Assembly: GCA_012840725.1 (NCBI GenBank)
Contig: DURQ01000090.1
Coordinates: 1 to 43,248 of the forward strand
Direction: 5' to 3'
Length of the DNA: 43,248 bases
From: Bacillota bacterium
GTDB lineage: Bacteria > Bacillota > Limnochordia > Darwinibacteriales > Darwinibacteriaceae
The translations under genes were made by a program, and so were the position numbers. Under the pieces are notes generated by a model. That model searched no databases, was not told the DNA's origin, and worked only from the letters and a program-made list of their open reading frames with translations. This document shows positions 18,640 to 25,647 of this stretch, piece after piece. How positions within the stretch are numbered: the stretch's first letter is position 1; every line of letters starts with the position of its first letter.

Positions 18640-19704
18640 TTACAGGGTTACCTCCACCTGCTGCTGGGATGGTCCACGGTAGTATGAGAGCTGCAGTTTG
18701 CCGCCAAAGCCTGCCTGCTGGACAGCATCGCGCAGCTCGCGCATCCCGGCGATCTCCTGGCCGTTGACGGCAGTGATCACATCTCCCTCGGCCAGGCCTG
18801 CGGCCGCTGCGGGAGTATCGGGCAGCACCCTCGTGATAAACGCCCCCCGGTTCACCGCCAGGTCCAAACCCACCTGTTCCTCAATGCTCTTGGCCAGCGC
18901 AGGAGTAAGCGAACCACCCAAGACGCCGAGGCGCAGCGGCCTGCCGTGGGAGATGATCTGATCGCCCACAGCTTTTGCCGTGGAGGAAGGGATGGCGAAG
19001 CCGATCCCCTGCGCCTGTTCGATGATAGCCGTAGTCACCCCGATCACCTGGCCCTGGTAGTCGATGAGGGGACCGCCGGAGTTGCCAGGATTGATGGCAG
19101 CATCAGTCTGGATCATCCCCTCGAGATAGCGGTTCTCCCTGGGATCGACAAGCAGATCGCGGTTCACTGCGCTGACCACGCCTGTGGTCACGGTGTTATC
19201 CTGCCCGAGGGGGTTGCCAATCGCAATTACGCCCTGCCCCACCCGAAGCTCGTCGGAATCGGCAAAGGAGGCCACGGGCAGCCCCTCGGCTTCCACTTTC
19301 ACCACAGCCAGGTCAGTCAGGGCATCCCCACCCACTACCTTGCCGGTAAAGGTGCGTCCGTCGGCCAGCTGCACAAGTATCTCATCAGCCCCAGCTACCA
19401 CGTGGTTGTTCGTGAGGATGTAGCCGTCCTCCCTGTAGATCACGCCAGAGCCGATTCCCTGCCTTTTTTCCAGCTGCTGAAAAAAGAACTGGTCTACCAA
19501 GACTTCCCTGGTTGTCTCGATCTTGACAACTGCGGGGCCGACCTTCTGCACCACCTGCACTACGGGCTCCTCCCAGTTACCCCGCGGTTCTTGAGACTCA
19601 GCGGGGGTGTCGCCGAGGGGAGCCTCAACAGGGGAAAAGACCGACCAGAGCAGAAACCCCGCCAACACCAGCAGAGCAAGGCCCATGAGTGAGCGCCATT
19701 TCAT
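18640..19704 (-). CDS. Membrane-anchored HtrA-type serine protease with PDZ domain
   Basis: A 354-residue quality-control protease of the S1C family. Residues 5-23 form an N-terminal membrane anchor. The trypsin-like domain carries the triad His101 (LTNNHVVAG), Asp131 (TDLAVVKV) and Ser209 (NPGNSGGPLID). One PDZ domain occupies about residues 255-350 (GAFITRVLPDTPAAAAGLAEGD). The active site faces the outside of the cell. ATG with AAGGAGGATGAGGG upstream. It probably degrades misfolded exported proteins. It is monocistronic or follows the B12 transporter weakly, since 57 bases separate it from btuD. Confidence 0.94.
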   Translation of the reverse strand: MKWRSLMGLALLVLAGFLLWSVFSPVEAPLGDTPAESQEPRGNWEEPVVQVVQKVGPAVVKIETTREVLVDQFFFQQLEKRQGIGSGVIYREDGYILTNNHVVAGADEILVQLADGRTFTGKVVGGDALTDLAVVKVEAEGLPVASFADSDELRVGQGVIAIGNPLGQDNTVTTGVVSAVNRDLLVDPRENRYLEGMIQTDAAINPGNSGGPLIDYQGQVIGVTTAIIEQAQGIGFAIPSSTAKAVGDQIISHGRPLRLGVLGGSLTPALAKSIEEQVGLDLAVNRGAFITRVLPDTPAAAAGLAEGDVITAVNGQEIAGMRELRDAVQQAGFGGKLQLSYYRGPSQQQVEVTL

Positions 19705-19761
19705 CGTCCCTCATCCTCCTTTTGAGCTGCCTGCCGGTAGTATAACCCCGTGGATCTGCTT

Positions 19762-20526
19762 TTATGGTGCGATGATCGGGCGGCCCGTTAGGGGATGGTG
19801 CAGCGGTGGAACGGTGACACGGAAGACCTCGGCGATCAGTTCTGGTTTGAACACTTCCTCAGGAGGACCTTCTTCTCTGAGCCTGCCTTCAGCTAAGACA
19901 AAGACATGGTCGCAGAAGCTGGCGGCCAGGTTGAGATCGTGGAGCACTGCTGCCACAGTCACTCCTTCCCGGCTCTTGCGCTGGAGCAGGCGGCAGGTGT
20001 TGATCTGGTGCTCCAGATCCAGGTGCGTTGTGGGCTCATCGAGGAGCAGCACCTTGGTCTCCTGGGCAAAGGCCCGGGCGATGGTCACCCGCTGCCTTTC
20101 GCCGCCGCTCAAGCTGCTTGCCAACCGCCCTGCCAAGTGGGCGATGCCGGTGATCTCCATACTGGCACGGACGATCTCCCGATCCCGCGCGCTCGGCGTC
20201 CCCAAGCGGGAGTAAAACGGGGCGCGTCCCAGCATCACCATTTCTTCCACCGTGAAGGGGAAGTAATAAGAGCTTTGGGGTATGAGAGCTATTTCCCGGG
20301 CTAACCTGGCTAGGCTGAAGGTGCGCAGATCCTTCCCGTCCAGATAGACGGTGCCCTCCCGCGGCCTGATGAACCCGTCCAGCAGCTTAAGCAGAGTAGA
20401 TTTTCCTGCCCCGTTTGGGCCTACCACTCCGTAGAAATGCCCCGGCTTCATACTGAGGCTCACTCCGTGCACTACCGGCTCCGCCCCATAGGCAAAAGTT
20501 ACATTTTCCAGTCGCATCTTATCCAT
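19762..20526 (-). CDS. btuD: ABC transporter ATPase for vitamin B12 (FecE/BtuD type)
   Basis: A 254-residue ATP-binding subunit. Walker A GPNGAGKSTLLK is at about residue 37, the Q-loop in IPQSSYYFPFTVEEM, the signature SLSGGERQRV, Walker B VLLLDEPTTHLDL, and the H-loop VLHDLNLAA. The family serves iron-siderophore, heme and cobalamin importers. The riboswitch upstream points to cobalamin. Its start overlaps the end of btuC by 8 bases. A second in-frame ATG lies 9 bases further in. Confidence 0.92.
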   Translation of the reverse strand: MDKMRLENVTFAYGAEPVVHGVSLSMKPGHFYGVVGPNGAGKSTLLKLLDGFIRPREGTVYLDGKDLRTFSLARLAREIALIPQSSYYFPFTVEEMVMLGRAPFYSRLGTPSARDREIVRASMEITGIAHLAGRLASSLSGGERQRVTIARAFAQETKVLLLDEPTTHLDLEHQINTCRLLQRKSREGVTVAAVLHDLNLAASFCDHVFVLAEGRLREEGPPEEVFKPELIAEVFRVTVPPLHHPLTGRPIIAP

Positions 20527-21550
20527 AGAAGCTCGAGCCTCGTTTCAGCAGGTAGATGAAAAAGGGTCCCCCCACAAAAGCAGTGACAATCCCAACGGGG
20601 ACTTCCAGCGGGGCAAAAGCACTGCGTGCGAGGGTGTCCGCCGCCAGCAGGAAAACGGCCCCAACCCAGAAGGAATGAAGGATCAGCCTGCGGTTTTCTG
20701 CCCCGAGCAAAAGGCGCAGGGCGTGAGGCACCATCAGGCCCACAAAGCCGATCACGCCTGTAACAGACACGCAGGCCGCGGCCATGAGCGATCCGATGAT
20801 CAGCACGAGGCGCTGGACGCGCTGTACATCCACCCCCAGGCTGTGGGCAGCCTCTTCGCCCAGGAGATAGATGTTCAGATCTTTGGCGAGCCACAGAGCC
20901 AGAAGCAGGCCGGAGAAGACATACGGGGCGGCCATGGAGAGATGAACCCAGGTCCGGCCGGAAAGGCTGCCCATCAACCAGAGGTAGACATCCTGCAGGT
21001 TCTCGATGCGCAGTACCATAAGTGCGGAAACGACTGCGGTGAGGAAGGCTCCCACGGCAACGCCCGCCAAAAGCAGGCTGGTCGGCTCCAGCCTTCCCCG
21101 GCGCTGCCCCAACCTGGCTACGGTCAGAGTGGCCAGGACAGCACCGGCAAAGGCGAAGAGGGGCAGGGAGGCGTATCCGGCCCAGCCCTTGGGGATTACA
21201 AGAAGCAGTGCCACCGCAGCACCCAAGGATGCTCCCGAGGAGACACCGATGATGTACGGGTCAGCCAGCGGATTGCGCAGGCTCCCTTGAAACAGCACTC
21301 CAGAAGCGCTCAAACCGCCGCCCACAACCAGGGCAAGAAGCACCCTGGGCAGCCTGATCTGCAGCACGATCGCCTGATGCGCGGCCGACCAAGTGCGCGG
21401 GATCAGGCTGCCGACCCAGGGCAGGCGGGAGGCCAAAATGGCGAGCACGTCTCTCACGTTAACTCGCACCGAACCCAGCGCAGTGGCAGCCACTGCAGCC
21501 GCGAAGACTATGAGAAGCGCTCCTGCCCAGCGGCGCAGAGGCCTGCTCAT
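20519..21550 (-). CDS. btuC: ABC transporter permease for vitamin B12 (FecCD/BtuC family)
   Basis: A 343-residue permease with about ten transmembrane segments. Family motifs are IRLPRVLLALVVGGGLSASGVLFQGSLRNPLADPYIIG-type segments near residues 65-105, and GVIGFVGLMVPHALRLLLG near residue 265, which contacts the ATPase. ATG overlaps the btuF stop as ATGA, so translation is coupled. Specificity for cobalamin is inferred from the riboswitch and binding protein. Confidence 0.93.
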   Translation of the reverse strand: MSRPLRRWAGALLIVFAAAVAATALGSVRVNVRDVLAILASRLPWVGSLIPRTWSAAHQAIVLQIRLPRVLLALVVGGGLSASGVLFQGSLRNPLADPYIIGVSSGASLGAAVALLLVIPKGWAGYASLPLFAFAGAVLATLTVARLGQRRGRLEPTSLLLAGVAVGAFLTAVVSALMVLRIENLQDVYLWLMGSLSGRTWVHLSMAAPYVFSGLLLALWLAKDLNIYLLGEEAAHSLGVDVQRVQRLVLIIGSLMAAACVSVTGVIGFVGLMVPHALRLLLGAENRRLILHSFWVGAVFLLAADTLARSAFAPLEVPVGIVTAFVGGPFFIYLLKRGSSFYG

Positions 21551-22377
21551 GGTTGAACTCCGTCGAAAATATCGATCAGCTCTTCCAGAGCGTCCAAGAT
21601 CCTGGGAGTTGTCCGGGCATAGGGGTCCGGGTTCACTTCATAGACATATCCGTTCCGCATTGCGCTGGTTGTCTGCCAACTGGGGCGGCTCAGGGCCTCT
21701 TCCAGGTTGAAGCAAGTGAGGATGATCACCTGGGGATCACGCTCAATCACCAGTTCCTCGCTGAAAATCGGCCAGGGCGTGTCAGCATCGCGGGCAATGT
21801 TCTCTCCGCCAGCCAGTTCAATCAACTCATGCAGGAAGCTGCCTGGCCCGACTGTCATCAGCGGGTCATTCCAGGTTTCGAGCCAGACACGCGGTCTGAA
21901 GCTGCGCTGCGCCCGTTCGGTCAGTTCCTCCAGGCGCGCTGCCATGGCTGCCGCCAGCTCTCTCCCCCGCTCCTCTGCCCCGACCGCCTTCCCAAGCTCG
22001 ATAAGGGACTCCTGGATGTCAGCGATGGTGGAAGGAGCGATGACGAAGGTGGGTATACCGAACGCCTTCAACGTCTCCATATGTCCCTGCACCAAAGTGG
22101 CATCAGCCACAACCAGGTCCGGTTCCAGGCTGAGCAGCACCTCCAGGTTGAGGTTCAATGCATCGCCGATCACGGTCCTTTCCTTGGTTTCCGCAGGATA
22201 GTCGCACCAACTCGTTACGCCGACAACCCGGTCGCCCACGCCCAAGGCAAACAGGTTTTCCGTGATGCTGGGCGCGAGGGATACGATACGCTGCGGAGCC
22301 GCGCCAAAAGCGTTGGCTGACATAAACGCCGTCATTGTCACTACAAGAACAAGCACGATACGGTACCGTCTGCTCAA
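21547..22377 (-). CDS. btuF: Cobalamin ABC transporter substrate-binding protein (BtuF type)
   Basis: A 276-residue exported binding protein of the helical-backbone class. The signal peptide covers about the first 25 residues and ends near FGA, with no lipobox Cys visible. Motifs are QRIVSLAPSITENLFALG, VVGVTSWCDYPAE (common in corrinoid binders) and EPDLVVAD. The start is the TTG at 22377, with AGGGGGAAT 4-5 bases upstream; upstream codons run into the riboswitch terminator. First gene of the B12 uptake operon. It lacks an obvious lipid anchor, unusual for a monoderm; it may be held by an uncleaved N-terminal helix. Confidence 0.92.
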   Translation of the reverse strand: MSRRYRIVLVLVVTMTAFMSANAFGAAPQRIVSLAPSITENLFALGVGDRVVGVTSWCDYPAETKERTVIGDALNLNLEVLLSLEPDLVVADATLVQGHMETLKAFGIPTFVIAPSTIADIQESLIELGKAVGAEERGRELAAAMAARLEELTERAQRSFRPRVWLETWNDPLMTVGPGSFLHELIELAGGENIARDADTPWPIFSEELVIERDPQVIILTCFNLEEALSRPSWQTTSAMRNGYVYEVNPDPYARTTPRILDALEELIDIFDGVQP

Positions 22378-22394
22378 AGCAATTCCCCCTAGAA

Positions 22395-22467
22395 AAAAAT
22401 CACCCCAGGACATAGTCGCTAGGGAGCACGAAAAACAGCACCCTCCTTTCCGCGAAGGTTGGTCCTG
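22395..22467 (-). terminator. Putative riboswitch expression-platform terminator before btuF
   Basis: On the minus strand CAGGAC (22462-22467) can pair with GTCCTG (22406-22411), followed by GGGTGA and a run of seven T. The upstream arm lies next to the B12 aptamer 3' end, so cobalamin binding could favour this hairpin and stop transcription. The loop is long and the stem only 6-7 base pairs, so details are uncertain. Confidence 0.5.
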
Positions 22468-22469
22468 AC

Positions 22470-22660
22470 GACTTCCGAACTGGCAGGTCTCCTGGCTCCC
22501 AAGTCATCGCGTATCCATTCCTTCCCCACAAACGTGAGTGGATCCCATGGAACGCTCCTTGAATACAGTGGCGGGACCGCGTGGTTTCTCGTTGCCGAGC
22601 CCAACTTCCCTATTCTCCGCCCTGCCCTGCTTGGACAGGCCGGCACCAGTTCACGAATTC
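22470..22660 (-). promoter_or_regulatory. Cobalamin riboswitch
   Basis: Minus-strand aptamer with the conserved blocks in order: GGTGCC near 22647, AGGGAA, GCGGTCCCGCCACTGTA at 22564-22580, and GGGAGCCAGGAGACCTGCC at 22482-22500 (the B12 box). It precedes btuF-btuC-btuD, so it should lower transporter expression when adenosylcobalamin is abundant. A plus-strand gene starts about 90 bases beyond its 5' end. Confidence 0.95.
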
Positions 22661-22750
22661 AGTTGTCATCCTATGTATACTACACACTCAACCAATATCC
22701 TTCCCCACCTTTGGACATACTACGAAACGTCAAAGGAAAGGGGTCGGGCC

Positions 22751-23389
22751 TTGAGCTACCGTGACTACATAGAAGCCCAAAAAAAGTACATCCAAACAAA
22801 GAAAGAAGCGCTGGCCGCTAAGCGGGAGAGAGAACGCAGTCCCCGACCGCCTTCGTATGATCCCCCGCCGGCGCGCACTCACCCACTGCTCATCGCTGGG
22901 CTGCTCTTACTGGCTGTTCTGCCCCTGTTCATCCTGCCCTTTTTGCTTGTCCCGGCCGCGGTTTCCCAGCCCCCTGCTGAGCTGACCCTTTGGGTGTGCA
23001 GCAGCGCGGCCGAATTCGCCGCGCTGCAGAACTGGCTCGAACCAGAACTCCTGGCCAACGAGCTCACCTGGACGCTGCGCCACACAGATTCCAAGGAAGA
23101 ACTGCTCTTTGCCTGGCGGCAGCGCCTGGTGGACCTGGCCATCGTCGGAGAAGACCTGGCAGAGGAGCTCTACGCCTCCGCAGCCTTGGCTCCTCTGTGT
23201 GATCGGCTCGAAGGGGCCACATGGGAGAACTGCTTCGCCCCCCTTTGGGAAAGGGAACCCTTCAGGAAGACCTATGGCTGGGCCATCCCCTCTGCGGGAA
23301 GAGTTTCACAGGCGCGCCACCTGGTTACGGTTATGCGGCAGTTCGCTCCGGCTTTCAGGCCTCAGCTGCCGCTTCCACCGTCGCCTTAA
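22751..23389 (+). CDS. Single-pass membrane protein of unknown function
   Basis: From the TTG at 22751 (GGAAAGGGG 8-9 bases upstream) the product is 212 residues. A charged cytoplasmic N-terminus ([20 protein letters not shown]) is followed by a Pro-rich stretch, a strong transmembrane helix at about residues 46-70, and a roughly 140-residue outside domain starting [16 protein letters not shown]. The outside domain vaguely recalls a truncated solute-binding fold, but I do not recognise it. The frame is open further upstream into the riboswitch on the other strand; those codons are not supported. The 3' end overlaps folD by 35 bases, tail to tail. Confidence 0.6.
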   Translation: MSYRDYIEAQKKYIQTKKEALAAKRERERSPRPPSYDPPPARTHPLLIAGLLLLAVLPLFILPFLLVPAAVSQPPAELTLWVCSSAAEFAALQNWLEPELLANELTWTLRHTDSKEELLFAWRQRLVDLAIVGEDLAEELYASAALAPLCDRLEGATWENCFAPLWEREPFRKTYGWAIPSAGRVSQARHLVTVMRQFAPAFRPQLPLPPSP

Positions 23390-24197
23390 GCAGCATGGCG
23401 ATAGTCATGGGTCCCACGCCTCCCGGAACCGGCGTGATCGCTCCCGCCACCTCCTTCACTTCCTCGAAGTCCACATCGCCCACTATCCCGCCGTCGACCC
23501 GGTTGATGCCCACATCAATGACCACTGCTCCAGGTTTTACCCAATCCTTTTTCACCAGCTGGGGACGTCCAACCGCGGCGATGAGGATATCTGCCCTGCG
23601 AGCCTCCGCAGCCACGTCTTTGGTACGGGAATGGCAGATAGTCACCGTGGCATTTTCCCGCAGGAACAGCGCCGCCGCTGGTTTTCCCACGATGTTACTG
23701 CGCCCGATGATCACCACATTCTGCCCGGCGATCGGCACTCCTGTGCGCTTAACAAGTTCCAGAACACCCGCTGGCGTGCAGGGGATTAAGCCCTTGGTAC
23801 CTATGTAGAGCTTGCCCACATTGCTGGGGTGAAAACCGTCCACATCCTTCTCTGGGGAGATGGCGTTGATCACCTCTTCTTCATCGAGATGCGCTGGTAG
23901 AGGAAGCTGCACCAGGATGCCGTGCACCTTGCTATCGGCGTTCAGCTGCTCGATCAGACCAAGCAGCTGCTCGCGGGTTGTGTCCTCCGCAAGGCGGTGC
24001 ACCGTGGAGTTGATACCCACTTCCTCACACGCCCTCTGCTTGTTGCGTACATACACCTTCGAGGCAGGGTTGTCGCCCACGAGCACCACATGCAGGCCGG
24101 GCGTCTTGCCCTGAGCCGTCAGTTCGGCAACCCGCTTGGCGAGATCGGCCCGGATCTCCTGGGCAATGGCTTTTCCATCGATGATCTTGGCGGTCAT
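23355..24197 (-). CDS. folD: Bifunctional methylenetetrahydrofolate dehydrogenase/cyclohydrolase
   Basis: Interconverts 5,10-methylene-, methenyl- and 10-formyl-tetrahydrofolate using NADP. From the ATG at 24197 (GAGGAGGA upstream) it is 280 residues, the usual length. Motifs are [17 protein letters not shown] with the catalytic Lys, [29 protein letters not shown], and the Rossmann segment [16 protein letters not shown], ending [14 protein letters not shown]. With fhs (14108-15778) it supplies the folate one-carbon route. The tail overlaps the convergent membrane-protein gene. Confidence 0.96.
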   Translation of the reverse strand: MTAKIIDGKAIAQEIRADLAKRVAELTAQGKTPGLHVVLVGDNPASKVYVRNKQRACEEVGINSTVHRLAEDTTREQLLGLIEQLNADSKVHGILVQLPLPAHLDEEEVINAISPEKDVDGFHPSNVGKLYIGTKGLIPCTPAGVLELVKRTGVPIAGQNVVIIGRSNIVGKPAAALFLRENATVTICHSRTKDVAAEARRADILIAAVGRPQLVKKDWVKPGAVVIDVGINRVDGGIVGDVDFEEVKEVAGAITPVPGGVGPMTIAMLLKATVEAAAEA

Positions 24198-24281
24198 CTC
24201 TGTCCTCCTCTCATTCGGCAGAGCCGTTAGTTGATCAGTTGGACAGCCTTTCGGCAAATCCTCCCCAACGCAGTAGACGTG

Positions 24282-24305
24282 AAAAGAGCCCCCTGAAAGG
24301 GAGCT
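24282..24305 (-). terminator. Terminator after tRNA-Arg
   Basis: On the minus strand GAGCTCCC, loop TTTCA and GGGGGCTC are followed by TTTTC. It ends the tRNA-Arg transcript before folD. Confidence 0.7.
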
Positions 24306-24335
24306 CGCAAAAGTCTTTGGCATTGGTTAAAGAGA

Positions 24336-24410
24336 TGGCGCGCCTAGCAGGACTCGAACCTGCGCACCCGGCTCCGGAGGCCGGTGCTCTATCCTCTGAG
24401 CTATAGGCGC
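24336..24410 (-). tRNA. tRNA-Arg (anticodon CCG)
   Basis: Minus strand, 75 bases including an encoded CCA. The acceptor stem is GCGCCTA/TAGGCGC. The D-arm contains AGCTCAGAGGATAGAGC, the anticodon loop is CTCCGGA between CCGGC and GCCGG, and the T-arm is GCAGGTTCGAGTCCTGC. It decodes CGG. Confidence 0.95.
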
Positions 24411-24426
24411 ACCCTGTGACGAAACA

Positions 24427-24455
24427 ATTATATCAGCTCAAACCGCAAAGATCAA
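24427..24455 (-). promoter_or_regulatory. Promoter of tRNA-Arg
   Basis: TTGATC (24450-24455) and TATAAT (24427-24432) on the minus strand, separated by 17 bases and about 16 bases upstream of the mature tRNA 5' end. The same hexamers and spacer occur before the Gly/Thr tRNAs. Confidence 0.85.
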
Positions 24456-24505
24456 GCACGACTGCGGCGAGGTTCCGCAGAAGATCGTCCTAAGGTGCGT
24501 CGGTT

Positions 24506-24700
24506 CTACCACACATACGGGCAATCGGGAATCACCTTTTTGCATTTGTCCCAGTACCCACCGCCGGGCACCAGCTCAATGCTGTCTCTTCAGCGAGTTT
24601 GGTGAACTGCTCCAGCGTTTCGCATCGGACCGCCTTTTCAATCAAGTCCGTATGGTTCTCTCCCAAGCGTGCAGCCGACCTTTGATGTCCATGGTTCGCT
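24506..24700 (-). pseudogene. Frameshifted remnant of a protein gene
   Basis: Two minus-strand frames read as protein and join at about 24586-24595. The upstream piece is HTDLIEKAVRCETLEQFTKL followed by AEET; the downstream piece is SIELVPGGGYWDKC, then KKVIPDCPYVW and a TAG stop at 24506-24508. Neither frame alone has a start or reasonable length. I cannot name the parent family. The rest of the 24456-24848 interval shows no supported gene. Confidence 0.5.
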
Positions 24701-24848
24701 CATCCTTGATACAGATTGGCCATGTGTCATATATCAGGAGATTTCACATCCCGAAAGTACGCGGAAACCCTGATTGGATCCTGCTTTCCACGGTTTGTTT
24801 ACACTCTCAACGCGCACCAAATTCGCGGCAGAAAAGGGTAGAGACCGC

Positions 24849-24876
24849 TTGACAGAGGTCTGCCTAACAGTATAAT
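24849..24876 (+). promoter_or_regulatory. Promoter of ahpC
   Basis: TTGACA (24849-24854) and TATAAT (24871-24876) with a 16-base spacer: both hexamers are perfect consensus. The -10 overlaps an A/T-rich operator region. Confidence 0.85.
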
Positions 24877-24899
24877 TATTACTAACAGTAATCATTACT
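24870..24899 (+). promoter_or_regulatory. Probable peroxide-responsive operator of ahpC
   Basis: GTATAATTATTACTA (24870-24884) matches the PerR box TTATAATNATTATAA at 11 of 14 defined positions and covers the -10. Immediately downstream, ATTACT (24878-24883), AGTAAT (24887-24892) and ATTACT (24894-24899) form two overlapping perfect inverted repeats. Repressor identity is inferred; no perR is in the window. Confidence 0.55.
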
Positions 24900-24919
24900 C
24901 TTTTATAGGGAGGATCCGC

Positions 24920-25483
24920 ATGTCTCATATCGGCAGAGAAATCAGCGATTTCAAGGTAAAGGCGTTTCACAATGGTGAGTTCAAGGATGTAACCAAAGCT
25001 GACATCCTAGGCAAATGGTCCGTCTTTGTATTCTACCCCGCCGATTTCACCTTTGTCTGCCCCACTGAGCTCGGTGATCTGGCAGATCTCTATCCGGAAT
25101 TTCAGAAGATCGGCGCTGAAGTCTACTCCGTATCCACAGACAGCCACTTCGTGCATAAAGCCTGGTATGATGCTTCGGACACGATCAAAAAGATCCAATA
25201 CCCGATGCTGGCCGATCCCACGGGCAGGCTGTCCAGAGAGTTTGGAGTCTACATTGAAGACGAAGGCATGGCTCTGCGCGGTAGTTTCATCATCAACCCC
25301 CAGGGAAAGGTCGTTTCCTACGAGATCAACGACAACAGCATCGGCCGCGATGCCTCTGAACTTCTGCGCAAGGTACAGGCAGCTCAGTATGTGGCAAAAC
25401 ACGGTGACCAGGTCTGCCCCGCCAAATGGCGTCCAGGCGCACAGACCCTCAAACCCGGCATCGAACTGGTGGGCAGGCTCTAA
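24920..25483 (+). CDS. ahpC: Peroxiredoxin, AhpC type (2-Cys)
   Basis: Reduces hydrogen peroxide and organic hydroperoxides in the cytoplasm. The 187-residue protein has the peroxidatic Cys47 in FTFVCPTELGD and the resolving Cys166 in DQVCPAKWRPG. DSHFVHKAW and the C-terminal extension are typical of AhpC. ATG with AGGGAGGATCC upstream. It is a single-gene unit with its own promoter, operator and terminator. No AhpF reductase is adjacent, so electrons probably come from thioredoxin or an AhpF encoded elsewhere. Confidence 0.95.
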   Translation: MSHIGREISDFKVKAFHNGEFKDVTKADILGKWSVFVFYPADFTFVCPTELGDLADLYPEFQKIGAEVYSVSTDSHFVHKAWYDASDTIKKIQYPMLADPTGRLSREFGVYIEDEGMALRGSFIINPQGKVVSYEINDNSIGRDASELLRKVQAAQYVAKHGDQVCPAKWRPGAQTLKPGIELVGRL

Positions 25484-25500
25484 GTCCTGCCTGCCGGCAA

Positions 25501-25526
25501 GGAGCAGTGCGAACTGCTCCTTTTTT
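25501..25526 (+). terminator. Rho-independent terminator of ahpC
   Basis: GGAGCAGT, loop GCGA and ACTGCTCC, then TTTTTT: a textbook terminator 17 bases after the ahpC stop. Confidence 0.9.
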
Positions 25527-25573
25527 CTTGCATTTCCTTTGGCCTAAGCTGGGCCGCGCCAGCGTGAACTCAC

Positions 25574-25603
25574 TTGACAGGGCACAACCTAATGGTGTAC
25601 AGT
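25574..25603 (+). promoter_or_regulatory. Probable promoter of copA-copZ-csoR
   Basis: A consensus -35 TTGACA lies at 25574-25579. The best -10 candidates (TGTACA or TACAGT, near 25596-25603) are poor. A weak -10 is reasonable for a promoter held off until copper appears. The CsoR-type operator lies just downstream. Confidence 0.5.
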
Positions 25604-25613
25604 TGATTTACGG

Positions 25614-25630
25614 ACACCCCCCGGGGGTGT
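25614..25630 (+). promoter_or_regulatory. CsoR-type copper operator
   Basis: ACACCCCCCGGGGGTGT is a perfect inverted repeat (8-base arms around one C), matching the GC-rich palindromes bound by CsoR copper repressors. It sits between the copA -35 and start codon, and csoR is the third gene of the same operon. Confidence 0.8.
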
Positions 25631-25647
25631 AGTGGGGAGTGAGGCAC

